DNA from: JACMQX01 sp040385105
Lineage (GTDB): Bacteria; Pseudomonadota; Gammaproteobacteria; Burkholderiales; Burkholderiaceae_C
DNA: 64,000 nt
Direction: 5' to 3'
NCBI GenBank assembly: GCA_040385105.1
Contig: JAZKHY010000005.1
Location: forward strand, 1-64,000
Below are positions 35,667 to 43,840 of the stretch, piece by piece. Numbering within the stretch: position 1 is the first letter of the stretch; every line of letters starts with the position of its first letter. The notes beneath the pieces were generated by a model. That model had not been told where the DNA came from, did no database searches, and saw nothing but the letters and a program-made list of their open reading frames with translations. A program made the position numbers and the translations under genes.

Positions 35667-36086
35667 TCAATAACCGTCAGCCTTGCCGGCAGGCGATGCA
35701 GCAGCAGACTGTGGCGTCACGATACGCCAGACCTTGTTGTAGTTGTCGCCATATTTGTCGCCGGGCTCCTGGTCTTCCGGCCAGGTGTACAGCGGCTTGC
35801 CCTTGTAGGCCCATTGCTTCGCGCCATTGTCGCGGGTGATGATGGTGTAGTCACCGGCAGGCTTGTCGCCAGCCGTCGCCATGACAGGTGGCCAGTTCAC
35901 CGCGCACTGCGCGTTGCAGACAGACTTCCCGCTCATGGCGACGTCCCGGTCAAAGGTATAGACCGTCAGGCCCTTCGCGTTGACCAACATGCCGTCTTTC
36001 ATGGCAAGAGGCGGGGCGCTGACCGAGGCACAACCTGCAAGGGTGGCCAAAAGCAGCGCGGCGAGGGACAGGAGGATTTTTTTCAT
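35667..36086 (-). CDS. COG4315-type lipoprotein
   Basis: A 139 aa lipoprotein with a lipobox (LLATLAGC, Cys at about 19). The mature part has two copies of the family repeat, KGLTVYTFDRDVAMSGKSVC and GKPLYTWPEDQEPGDKYGD, joined by CNAQCAVNWPPV. This repeat family is common in beta-proteobacterial secreted proteins of unknown role. Three Cys in the mature part (SVCNAQC plus the lipid Cys) could form a disulphide. Likely co-transcribed with the cupredoxin-like gene. Confidence 0.78.
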   Translation of the reverse strand: MKKILLSLAALLLATLAGCASVSAPPLAMKDGMLVNAKGLTVYTFDRDVAMSGKSVCNAQCAVNWPPVMATAGDKPAGDYTIITRDNGAKQWAYKGKPLYTWPEDQEPGDKYGDNYNKVWRIVTPQSAAASPAGKADGY

Positions 36087-36173
36087 GGTGATTGCTCCAG
36101 AAAGACTGTGAAACAGGTAGGCCCTGCGCCTCTTTGACGCCGGAGGTGACAGCTTTGTTCCGCCAGTCTGGAA

Positions 36174-36629
36174 TTATGTACGGCTGTCAAGCATGTGGAA
36201 GTTCAAGAGCCGGGTGGCAATGACCGTTTCCGCCAGAAAGCACAGCAGCGCCGCCAGAAAGCACACCACCCCGGCCAGGAAGCCGTAAATCGCCCAGCGG
36301 CTGACCTGGAAGGCCGTGGTCTCTCCCAGGAACAGCACAATGATCGTCAGCCCGATCAGGAACGCGCAGGAGGTGAGCAGCGCGATGCAGCCATTGGCCA
36401 GGCGCCCGCGCAGCCGCAGCTCGCCCAGCTCGACGAAGGCGCGCGCCAGGAACTGGTCGTCGGTGGAGACGCGGGCCCGGTCCTCCACCGTGCGCGCCCG
36501 GTCGATGATGCGCGCCAGGCGGCCGGCCACGGCGCCGATCATGCCGGAGACGGCCGTGAGCAGGAACACGGGCGCCACGGCCAGCTGGATGCCGTGGGTG
36601 ATGGTGTCGGAATCGATGGGCAGGGCCAT
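36174..36629 (-). CDS. DUF2721 membrane protein
   Basis: A 151 aa inner-membrane protein of the DUF2721 family. Features: N-terminal amphipathic helix, TM1 (about 12-38, LAVAPVFLLTAVSGMIGAVA), a cytoplasmic charged helix with RLARIIDRARTVEDRAR (family signature), and two more TM segments (about 80-105 and 112-138). Function unknown in the family. The start at 36629 is preferred; upstream codons lack family similarity. Divergent from a LysR gene. Confidence 0.8.
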   Translation of the reverse strand: MALPIDSDTITHGIQLAVAPVFLLTAVSGMIGAVAGRLARIIDRARTVEDRARVSTDDQFLARAFVELGELRLRGRLANGCIALLTSCAFLIGLTIIVLFLGETTAFQVSRWAIYGFLAGVVCFLAALLCFLAETVIATRLLNFHMLDSRT

Positions 36630-36746
36630 GGTACGGGTTGCGATGTAGTTTTCAGGATTATCAGCCGCGCACCCGGGGATGCGAAGCGGGGTGCGGAGCA
36701 AAGGGCAAAGGCGTGAAAAGGCCTGCCAACGGGGCATACTCGGTGG

Positions 36747-37658
36747 ATGGACGACTTCCGCCCCGGCTCCACCCACCTGCCGGACCTGAACTCATTGCAG
36801 CTTTTCCTGCGCGCCGTGGACAGCGGCAGCCTCTCGAAGGCTGCGCAGCAGTCGCACATCGCGCTGTCGGCGGCCAGCCGGCGCATCGGCATGCTGGAAG
36901 ACCAGCTCGGCGTCCGGCTGCTCACCCGCACGCCCGCCGGCGTGGAGCCGACGCCGGCAGGCGTTGCCACCGCCGAGCATGCGCGGCAGCTGCTGCGCGG
37001 CGTGGACCACCTGCGCGCCGAGGTGGCCGACTACGGCAAGGGCGCCAAGGGCCATGTGCGCCTGCATGCCAACACCTCGGTCATGGGCCAGGAGCTGCCC
37101 GACCTGGTCGCCGGCTTCCTGGCGAAGCACCCGGACATCCGCATCGACATCCGCGAGCAGCGCAGCGGCGCGATTGCCCAGGCCCTGCGCGACGGCCTGG
37201 CCGATGTGGGCGTGGTGGTGGCCGGCGTGCCGCTGGACGGGCTGGACGCCCACCCCTACCGCTTTGACACCCTGGTGGCCATCGTGCCGCAGCGCCACCC
37301 GCTCAAGGGGCGCAGCGCCCGCTTCACGACGCTGCTGGACCACGACCTGGTGGGCCTGGACGACAGCGCCGCCATTACCCGCCTGATGGCCAGCGCGGCG
37401 GGCAGCTGCGACAAGCCGCTGCGCATGCGGGTGCAGGCCCAGAGCTTCGAGGCGGTGTGCCGCATGGTGGCAGCGGGCCTTGGCATCGGCATCCTGCCCG
37501 AGGGCGCTGTGCGCACCTACAAGCGCGACATGGACCTGCGCTTCATTGCCATTGCCGAGGACTGGGCGGCCCGGCAGATGTTCATCTGCACCCGCGCGGG
37601 CAAGGTGGCGCAGCCGGCCCGCACGCTGGTGCGGCACTTGCTGGCCGGCGCGGGCTGA
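36747..37658 (+). CDS. LysR-family regulator
   Basis: Transcription regulator of 303 aa. Winged helix at about 12-72 (LPDLNSLQLFLRAVDSGSL, SAASRRIGMLEDQLGVRLL) and effector domain at about 100-300. It resembles the LysR protein at 22739-23719 over much of its length (shared GVEPT, EHAR, LPDLVAGFL-type spacing), so both may belong to the same subfamily. Its target is unclear: it is divergent from a DUF2721 gene and converges with a ketopantoate-reductase-like gene. Confidence 0.86.
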   Translation: MDDFRPGSTHLPDLNSLQLFLRAVDSGSLSKAAQQSHIALSAASRRIGMLEDQLGVRLLTRTPAGVEPTPAGVATAEHARQLLRGVDHLRAEVADYGKGAKGHVRLHANTSVMGQELPDLVAGFLAKHPDIRIDIREQRSGAIAQALRDGLADVGVVVAGVPLDGLDAHPYRFDTLVAIVPQRHPLKGRSARFTTLLDHDLVGLDDSAAITRLMASAAGSCDKPLRMRVQAQSFEAVCRMVAAGLGIGILPEGAVRTYKRDMDLRFIAIAEDWAARQMFICTRAGKVAQPARTLVRHLLAGAG

Positions 37659-37674
37659 CACTCCCCCGGCCCGG

Positions 37675-38670
37675 TCAACCCCTGGCCAGTCCCCTGTCCA
37701 GCGCACGCACCAGCGGCACCAGCCCATCCAGCACCGGGCACGGCGTGCCTGACTCACGCGCGAGCAGTTGTACCTGGCCCAGGATGGCCTCGACCTCGAT
37801 ACGCCTGCCGGCCAGCACATCCTGGAGCATGGACGGCCGCACGCCGGACAGCGGTGCGCCCTCGCGCCCGCCCCCATTGGCAAACCAGGCGCGATTGGCC
37901 TCCAGCTCGCCGGAGATATCACTGCCCTGCGCGGCGGCAATTCGCACCACCTCGTCCATCAAGCCCAGCACCATGCCGGCCAGTTCCGCATCAGCCGCCA
38001 CACCGTCGATGGGCAGCCGCGTCAACGCGCAGATGGGATTGACCGGCACATTGCGCAGCAGCTTGCCCCAGACCTCCCGGCGGATGTCGGCGCAAGCCTC
38101 GGCGGCAAAGCCGCAGGCACGCATCAAGGCAACGGTGCCGTCCAGCCGCGCGCTGGTCATGCCTGCAGGCTCGCCCAGCAACCAGCGGTTGTTCCCGCGA
38201 TGCAGGACCACACCGGGCGCGGTGACCTCGCTGGAGGAGTAAATGACGCAGGCCAGCGCCCGCTGAGGCGCAACCGTATTCCACAGCGCCTCGCCGGTGT
38301 CCACCAGAGGCAGCGGCGCTTCACCGGCGCGGCCATGCTTCCACCACCACGGAATTCCATTGTTGGCAAAGACGGCATGGCCGCCCGGCTTGATCAGCGC
38401 CGCAATGTCGGCAGCGCAGGCAGGCTGCGACATGGCCTTGAGCGTCACAAACACAATGTCCTGCGGCGGCAGCTCGCGCGGGCGGTCTGTCGCAACGGCG
38501 GGGCGGCTCACAGACTCACCCTCCGCAGACACGAGCCTGAGCCCATGCGCAGCTATGGCGCGCAGATGCTCGCCCCGCGCCACGACCGACACTTCCGCCC
38601 GCCCCGCCTGCATCAGCCGGCTGGCCACCAGGCTGCCGACTGCGCCTGCCCCATAGACACAGACTTTCAT
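37675..38670 (-). CDS. ketopantoate-reductase-family enzyme
   Basis: A 331 aa NADPH-dependent 2-oxoacid reductase of the ApbA/PanE family. Rossmann motif GAGAVGSLVASRL at about 7-19, FVTLKAM and FANNGIPWWW segments, and a C-terminal domain with the catalytic Lys in WGKLLRNVPVNP and the ELEANRAWFANG stretch. It could reduce 2-dehydropantoate, but as the last gene of an operon with a tartrate-dehydrogenase-like enzyme, two Bug proteins and an RraA-like aldolase, a role on a catabolic 2-oxo acid is more likely. Confidence 0.82.
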   Translation of the reverse strand: MKVCVYGAGAVGSLVASRLMQAGRAEVSVVARGEHLRAIAAHGLRLVSAEGESVSRPAVATDRPRELPPQDIVFVTLKAMSQPACAADIAALIKPGGHAVFANNGIPWWWKHGRAGEAPLPLVDTGEALWNTVAPQRALACVIYSSSEVTAPGVVLHRGNNRWLLGEPAGMTSARLDGTVALMRACGFAAEACADIRREVWGKLLRNVPVNPICALTRLPIDGVAADAELAGMVLGLMDEVVRIAAAQGSDISGELEANRAWFANGGGREGAPLSGVRPSMLQDVLAGRRIEVEAILGQVQLLARESGTPCPVLDGLVPLVRALDRGLARG

Positions 38671-38715
38671 GATGCCAAGCCTTCAACCGGTGCCAACAAC
38701 ACAGTCAACACAGCG

Positions 38716-39435
38716 TCACGTCACCGCGTCATCGCAGGCGGCGTCGATCTCTTCCACATCCATCGTCGCGTAAACGGCCGCCGCGCCGCTCAGGTCCCAG
38801 ACGGCCGCGCCGCCGGCCATGGCGGCCGCAGCGTCCTCTTCCTTGCGCATGCGGGCCAGGGCACCTTCAATCGCCTCGGCCGCAAGCGCGCGCGGCACAG
38901 ACAGCACGCCGTCGCCGTCGGCCATGATCAGGTCGCCGGGCGTCACCGTCACGCCGTCGCAGGCCACCGGTGTGTTGACGAAGCCATGGCCGCGCTTGTC
39001 CGGATGCATCGGGTGGATGTGGGTGGCCCACACCGGGAAGCCCAGCTGGCGCACCGTGTCCACATCGCGCGCGCAGCCATGCACCACCACGCCGGCCAGG
39101 CCTTTTTTCTGGGCGTAGCGGGTGGCCAGGTCCCCCCACTGGGCGCCCGACAGTTCCGACTGGCACACCACCACCAGCACGTCGCCGGGCTGCGCCAGGT
39201 AGAGCGCGCGGTGCATCATCAGGTTGTCGCCGGCGCCGCAGAAGGCGGTCACGGCCGGCCCGGCAATCCGGGCGCCTTCGACGATGGGCCGCATGCGCGC
39301 GGACATCAGCCCGGCGCGACCATGCGGGCCCATGGCCTCATGCAGGTCGGCCACCGTCGCTTCAAGCGCGCGCTTGCACAGCGCGGCATCGACGCGGTTG
39401 ACCTTGAGGAATACCTTTGATCTGTTCAAACTCAT
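38716..39435 (-). CDS. RraA/CHA-aldolase-family protein
   Basis: A 239 aa protein of the RraA-like family that includes 4-carboxy-4-hydroxy-2-oxoadipate aldolase and oxaloacetate decarboxylase. Supporting segments: GPAVTAFCGAGDNLMMHRAL, the phosphate/carboxylate-binding GAQWGDLATRYAQKKGL, VVHGCARDVDTVRQLGFPVWA (conserved Arg-Asp metal/substrate site) and PGDLIMADGDGVL. The aldolase branch is favoured over RNase-E inhibitor RraA because of the catabolic neighbours and the extra C-terminal 60 residues. It may release pyruvate or decarboxylate an oxaloacetate-like product. Confidence 0.8.
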   Translation of the reverse strand: MSLNRSKVFLKVNRVDAALCKRALEATVADLHEAMGPHGRAGLMSARMRPIVEGARIAGPAVTAFCGAGDNLMMHRALYLAQPGDVLVVVCQSELSGAQWGDLATRYAQKKGLAGVVVHGCARDVDTVRQLGFPVWATHIHPMHPDKRGHGFVNTPVACDGVTVTPGDLIMADGDGVLSVPRALAAEAIEGALARMRKEEDAAAAMAGGAAVWDLSGAAAVYATMDVEEIDAACDDAVT

Positions 39436-39496
39436 CTTGTTCTTTCGTGTGGGCTGTTCATGTGTGCCCGGGTTTGCGTTCCGGGCCTGCGGCGGT

Positions 39497-40465
39497 TCAG
39501 TCCGCCTTCGTTCCGGAGTCCCGGGCGACCTTGCCCCAGCGGGCCGTGTCGTTCTTCACCATCGTGTCGAAGGCCTGGGCGGACACGGGCAGCGGGTCGG
39601 CCCCCACACCGGCGAACTTGTCGATGGTGTCCTTTGCCCGCAGGATCTCGTTCACATCGGCGTTGATCTTCTGCACCACGGCGGCGGGCACCGCAGCCGG
39701 CGCGAACAGGCCGAACCACGAGTCGAACTCCAGCGCCTTGACGCCGGACTCGGCCATCGTCGGCACATCCTTGATGGCGTCCACCCGTTTGGCACCGGTC
39801 ACCGCAATCGGCTTGACCATGCCGGCCTTCACCTGCGTCATGACCGACGGCACCGCGATGTGCAGCACCTCGATCTGCCCGCCAATGGTGTCGGTCACCG
39901 CCTGCGCGATGCCCTTGTACGGCACGTGCACGATCTTCACGCCCGCCGTGTTGTTGAGCATCTCGCCCATCAGGTGGTTCAGCGAGCCGTTGCCCGAGGT
40001 GGCGTAGTTCAGCGAGCGGGTTTTGGCCAGCGCGATGAGTTCCTTCATGTTGCTGACCGGCAGCTTGTTGTTGACCACCGTCATGAACGGGATGGTGGCA
40101 ATGGCGGCGACGGCGGCAAAGTCTTTCTCGGGGTCATAGCTCAGGCTCTTGTACACGGCCGCATTGACCGACTGCGTGCCCACATAGCCCAGCATCAGCG
40201 TGTAGCCGTCCGCCGGCGACTTGGCCACAAAGTCCGCGCCGACGTTGCCGCCCGCCCCGGCCTTGTAGTCCACCACCACCGGCTGGCCCCACTTTTCAGC
40301 CAGCCGCGTGGCCACATGGCGCGCCAGCACGTCCGAGGTGCCGCCCGGGTTCTGCGGAACAATGATCTTGACCACGCGCGAGGGGAATGGGCCGGAGGTC
40401 TGGGCCAGCGCCGGGACCGCCGCCGCGCCGACGGCCAGCATGGCGGCCGCGATGAATGCTTTCAT
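39497..40465 (-). CDS. Bug-family (TctC-like) binding protein
   Basis: Periplasmic binding protein of 322 aa. Signal peptide ends ALAQT (about 22). Typical Bug segments: RVVKIIVPQNPGGTSDVLAR, VVVDYKAGAGGNVGADFVA, LNYATSGNGSLNHLMGEM and VPYKGIAQAVTDTIGGQ. Second of two Bug genes in this operon; the 136-base gap upstream contains a nested hairpin in which its Shine-Dalgarno GGAGAC is paired. No membrane subunits adjacent. Confidence 0.9.
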   Translation of the reverse strand: MKAFIAAAMLAVGAAAVPALAQTSGPFPSRVVKIIVPQNPGGTSDVLARHVATRLAEKWGQPVVVDYKAGAGGNVGADFVAKSPADGYTLMLGYVGTQSVNAAVYKSLSYDPEKDFAAVAAIATIPFMTVVNNKLPVSNMKELIALAKTRSLNYATSGNGSLNHLMGEMLNNTAGVKIVHVPYKGIAQAVTDTIGGQIEVLHIAVPSVMTQVKAGMVKPIAVTGAKRVDAIKDVPTMAESGVKALEFDSWFGLFAPAAVPAAVVQKINADVNEILRAKDTIDKFAGVGADPLPVSAQAFDTMVKNDTARWGKVARDSGTKAD

Positions 40466-40471
40466 GGGAAT

Positions 40472-40504
40472 GTCTCCAGGTTGTTATGACAACGACCCGG
40501 AGAC
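40472..40504 (-). promoter_or_regulatory. nested hairpin covering the Shine-Dalgarno
   Basis: Directly upstream of the Bug gene that starts at 40465 the leftward transcript can fold: outer stem of 6 bases (40472-40477 with 40499-40504; GTCTCC/GGAGAC) and an inner stem of 5 bases (40480-40484 with 40489-40493; GTTGT/ACAAC, 4-base loop). The GGAGAC strand is the ribosome-binding site 6 bases before the ATG. Sequestering it could limit translation of the second Bug gene relative to the first. Inferred from complementarity only. Confidence 0.4.
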
Positions 40505-40601
40505 TTTAAACGCCGCAAGGCGCTTCAGCGCATCAAAGGCATTGCGCCTTCAACAAGCATTACTTCGAAATTCGGCAAGACCGCAGGGCCACCCCGGCGC
40601 C

Positions 40602-41576
40602 CTACTTCTTGCCGCCCAGGTTCAGCCGCGCAGCGCCCTCGGTGTAGAGCTTCGTCTTCTCGGCCATGAACGCTTCCATCTGGTCGGTGCCCACATTGAC
40701 CAGCTCGAAGCCGCTCTTGGCCGCAAGCTCCTTCATCTCGGGGTCGTTGTTGAGCTGGGCCCACAGGTCGGCCATCTTCTTCCGGGCGTCGGCCGGTGTG
40801 GCCTTGGGCATGCCGATGCCGCGGTAGGCGCCGTCCACCCAGTCCACGCCCAGTTCCCTGAAGGTGGGCACATCGGGCATCAGCGGGTGGCGCTTTTCCA
40901 TGGCAACGGCCAGCGCGCGGACCTTGGTCTTGTTGTTGATCGCGAAGGCGGTGTAGGTCACCGCGCCGTCGATCTGGTTGCCGACGATGGCCAGCGCCAT
41001 GTCGCCCGTGCCCTTGTACGGCACATAGGTGCTCTTGATGCCGAAGGCCGCATTGAGCCGCTCATGCGAAGCATGGTTGGCCGAGTTCAGGCCCGAGCCG
41101 CCAAGGTTCATCTTGCCGGGGTTCTTCTTTGCGGCCGCAATGAACTCGGCAAAGTTCCTGATGGGGCTGGCCTCCGGCACCACCAGGATGTCCGGCGTGT
41201 AGTGGAACCAGAACACCGGCGTGATGTCCGTGGTCTTGTACTGCACCTGCCCCTCCAGCGGCTGGAACACGATGTGCGGCAGGTTCACGCCCACCACGTT
41301 CAGGCCATCGCCGGGCAGCTGGTTCATCTGGCCCCACATCAGCGCGCCGCCGGCACCGGCCTTGTACTGGATGATGGTGTCGATGGCCGCGCACTTCTTC
41401 TTGAGCACCACCTGCTGGTGGCGCGCCGACAGGTCGGACTCGCCGCCCGGCGGGAAGGCCTGCCAGTACATCACGTTCTTGTCGGGGCAGGCCTGGGCCA
41501 GCGCGGTGGACGTCATCGCGAAAGGCGCGGCGGCCAGGCAGGCCAGGCCCACCCATTTGCGGATTGCTGCATTCAT
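40602..41576 (-). CDS. Bug-family (TctC-like) binding protein
   Basis: Periplasmic binding protein of 324 aa. Signal peptide (about 1-28, ending ALAQA) followed by a divergent Bug N-terminus (CPDKNVMYWQAFPPGGESDL) with two Cys in the mature protein that could form a disulphide (ACPDK, KKCAAID). Conserved parts include IQYKAGAGGALMW and VPYKGTGDMALAIVGNQ. It is clearly different from the second Bug protein in the operon, so the two may bind different ligands or steps of one pathway. It follows the tartrate-dehydrogenase-like gene by 26 bases; AAGGAGAC precedes the ATG. Confidence 0.88.
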   Translation of the reverse strand: MNAAIRKWVGLACLAAAPFAMTSTALAQACPDKNVMYWQAFPPGGESDLSARHQQVVLKKKCAAIDTIIQYKAGAGGALMWGQMNQLPGDGLNVVGVNLPHIVFQPLEGQVQYKTTDITPVFWFHYTPDILVVPEASPIRNFAEFIAAAKKNPGKMNLGGSGLNSANHASHERLNAAFGIKSTYVPYKGTGDMALAIVGNQIDGAVTYTAFAINNKTKVRALAVAMEKRHPLMPDVPTFRELGVDWVDGAYRGIGMPKATPADARKKMADLWAQLNNDPEMKELAAKSGFELVNVGTDQMEAFMAEKTKLYTEGAARLNLGGKK

Positions 41577-41602
41577 GTCTTGTCTCCTTTGTGGTTGGGT
41601 GA

Positions 41603-42715
41603 TCAGGCGGCCACGGGCTGCGGTTCGCGCGCGGCAGCCGGCGCGGTGCGCCCGCCGACGCTGGCGCAGACGGCGGCAGTAACCTGGGCCGTGGTGGCCG
41701 TGCCGCCCAGGTCCCGCGCATGCAGGGCCGGGTCGGCCGTGACTTTTTCAATCGCGGCCATCAGCTGCGCGGCGGCACCGGCCTCGCCCAGGTGCTCCAG
41801 CAGCATCACGCAGCTCCAGAAGGTGCCCACCGGGTTGGCCAGGCCCTTGCCCATGATGTCGAAGGCCGAGCCGTGGATGGGCTCGAACATCGACGGGTAG
41901 CGCCGCTCGGGGTCGATGTTGCCCGTGGGCGCAATGCCCAGGCTGCCGGCCAGCGCTGCTGCCAGGTCGCTCAGGATGTCGGCATGCAGGTTGGTCGCGA
42001 CAATGGTGTCCAGCGAGCCGGGCCGGTTGACCATGCGGGCGGTGCAGGCGTCCACCAGCTCCTTGTCCCAGCGCACATCGGGGAACTCGCGGCTGACTTC
42101 CAGCGCGATCTCGTCCCACATCACCATGGCATGGCGCTGCGCGTTGGACTTGGTCACCACCGTCAGCAGCTTGCGCGGCCGCGAGCGGGCCAGCGTGAAG
42201 GCATAGCGCATGATGCGCTGCACACCGGCGCGCGTCATCATCGACACATCGGTCGCCACCTCGATCGGGTGACCCTGGTGGGCGCGCCCGCCCACGCCGG
42301 CGTATTCGCCCTCGGAGTTCTCGCGCACGATGACCCAGTCCAGCTGCTGCGGGGTGCAGCGCTTGAGCGGTGCGTCAATGCCCGGCAGGATGCGGGTCGG
42401 CCGCACGTTGGCGTACTGGTCAAAGCCCTGGCAGATCTTCAGTCGCAGGCCCCAGAGGGTGATGTGGTCCGGGATGTCCGGGTCGCCGGCCGAGCCGAAC
42501 AGGATGGCGTCCTTGCCGCGCAATGCATCCAGGCCATCGGCCGGCATCATCTCGCCATGCGCGCGGTACCAGTCGCCACCCCAGCCGAAGGTGGTGAACT
42601 CGAACGCAAAGGCGTCCTGCGTGGCGGCCAGCGCCTGCAGCACCTGCTGCCCCGCAGGGATCACTTCCTTGCCAATGCCGTCTCCGGGAATGCAGGCAAT
42701 GTTGTAGGTCTTCAC
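41603..42715 (-). CDS. ttuC: tartrate-dehydrogenase-like beta-decarboxylating dehydrogenase
   Basis: A 370 aa member of the isocitrate/isopropylmalate dehydrogenase family; the tartrate/D-malate branch oxidises 2-hydroxy acids, with or without decarboxylation, using NAD and a divalent metal. Motifs: IACIPGDGIGKEVIP, RENSEGEYAGVGGR (substrate loop), KSNAQRHAM and the family signature NLHADILSDLAAAL through GSLGIAPTGNI with metal-binding Asp residues. The substrate loop fits tartrate dehydrogenase rather than LeuB. GTG start at 42715 because KTYNIACIPGDG starts right there. First gene of a five-gene operon, divergent from a LysR gene. Confidence 0.82.
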   Translation of the reverse strand: MKTYNIACIPGDGIGKEVIPAGQQVLQALAATQDAFAFEFTTFGWGGDWYRAHGEMMPADGLDALRGKDAILFGSAGDPDIPDHITLWGLRLKICQGFDQYANVRPTRILPGIDAPLKRCTPQQLDWVIVRENSEGEYAGVGGRAHQGHPIEVATDVSMMTRAGVQRIMRYAFTLARSRPRKLLTVVTKSNAQRHAMVMWDEIALEVSREFPDVRWDKELVDACTARMVNRPGSLDTIVATNLHADILSDLAAALAGSLGIAPTGNIDPERRYPSMFEPIHGSAFDIMGKGLANPVGTFWSCVMLLEHLGEAGAAAQLMAAIEKVTADPALHARDLGGTATTAQVTAAVCASVGGRTAPAAAREPQPVAA

Positions 42716-42792
42716 GTTCCAGGTCCTTGTCGTAGTGGTGGATGAACGGACTGTACGGATTGCCCGCCTCAATGGAAGCCGCTAAAGTAATC

Positions 42793-42819
42793 CCATTGTT
42801 AACCTTGGCTCAACAATGG
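42793..42819. promoter_or_regulatory. T-N11-A LysR operator over a start codon
   Basis: Perfect 8-base inverted repeat CCATTGTT (42793-42800) and AACAATGG (42812-42819) with exactly 11 bases between, the T-N11-A pattern of LysR-type binding sites. It lies in the 100-base divergent region between the tartrate-dehydrogenase-like operon and the LysR gene, and its right arm contains the ATG of that LysR gene. A likely site for autorepression and for activation of the operon. Confidence 0.65.
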
Positions 42820-43751
42820 CCAGCAAGACCAGCGCACCGTCGGAGATGGCTTTTTTCAGCACACTGGCGCGCTGCGGCAGCTTCTCCGGCGCCGCGCGCG
42901 AGCTGGACGTGAGTACCGCCGCCATCAGCAAGCGGCTGGCACAGATGGAAGCGCGCCTTGGCACCCAGCTGCTCAACCGCACCACCCGCCGCGTGAGCCT
43001 TACCGCCGAGGGCGAGCTGTATCTCACCCATGCGCGGCAGATCCTCACACAAATAGACGACCTGGAGCAGTTGCTGACCAGCGCCACCGCCGAGCCCAAG
43101 GGCCTGCTGCGGGTCAACGCCACGCTGGGCTTCGGCCGCAGCCACATTGCGCCGCTGATCTCGCGCTTTGCAAAAAGCCATGCACAGGTGCAGGTGCAAC
43201 TGCAGCTGTCAGTCAACCCGCCGGCGCTGACTGAAGACGCGTTTGACGTGTGCGTGCGTTTCGGCGAGCCGCCCGAGGCCCGCATCATCGCGCGCAAGCT
43301 CGCGCCCAACCGCCGCCTGCTCTGCGCCACGCCCGCCTACCTGGCAAAGCACGGCACACCGAAAGCCCCGGCCGACCTGGCCCGGCACACCTGCATCTGC
43401 ATCCGCCAGGGCGACGATGCCTACGGCGTATGGCGCCTGTCGTCCGGCCGGCAGAGCGAGGCGGTCAAGGTGCGCGGCGCGCTCAGCACCAGCGACGGCG
43501 AGATCGCCGTCAACTGGGCGCTTGAAGGCCACGGCATCCTGATGCGGGCCGAATGGGACATCGCCCGCTACCTGCGCAGCGGCCGCCTGGTGCGGGTGCT
43601 GGAGAACTGGCAGACGCCGCCGGCCGACATCTATGCCGTGTACCCGCAACGCCACCAGACCTCGGCCCGCGTCGGCGCCTTCGTGCAGTTCCTGTGCAAG
43701 GAGTTCGAGCGCATGGGCCCGGGCGAGAAGCCGGCGAAGCCCAAGTGGTAG
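42816..43751 (+). CDS. LysR-family regulator of the tartrate-like operon
   Basis: Transcription regulator of 311 aa. Winged helix at about 10-68 (MAFFSTLARCGSFSGAAREL, STAAISKRLAQMEARLGTQLL), effector domain about 92-300 of the PCaiB/DsdC-like LysR group with a VCVRFGEPPEARIIARKL segment. Divergent from the ttuC-like operon. The ATG at 42816 lacks a Shine-Dalgarno and sits inside a perfect T-N11-A palindrome, which suggests a leaderless or operator-covered start; the next in-frame ATG is at 42846. Confidence 0.87.
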   Translation: MASKTSAPSEMAFFSTLARCGSFSGAARELDVSTAAISKRLAQMEARLGTQLLNRTTRRVSLTAEGELYLTHARQILTQIDDLEQLLTSATAEPKGLLRVNATLGFGRSHIAPLISRFAKSHAQVQVQLQLSVNPPALTEDAFDVCVRFGEPPEARIIARKLAPNRRLLCATPAYLAKHGTPKAPADLARHTCICIRQGDDAYGVWRLSSGRQSEAVKVRGALSTSDGEIAVNWALEGHGILMRAEWDIARYLRSGRLVRVLENWQTPPADIYAVYPQRHQTSARVGAFVQFLCKEFERMGPGEKPAKPKW

Positions 43752-43807
43752 GCGGCACTGCCTCAGGGTAGTCGCGCATTGCCCCGCCCCGGCGGCCTCA
43801 TGGAAAA

Positions 43808-43821
43808 TGGAACCGTTTCCA
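43808..43821. promoter_or_regulatory. LacI-type operator O1
   Basis: TGGAACCGTTTCCA, a 14-base near-palindrome (6 of 7 pairs) with the central CG typical of LacI/GalR operators, lies 20 bases before the ATG of the hydroxyisobutyrate-dehydrogenase-like gene. It closely matches the second site at 44794-44807. The LacI gene at 45458 is the obvious candidate to bind both. Confidence 0.6.
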
Positions 43822-43840
43822 CAACCTGCACCCGAAGACC

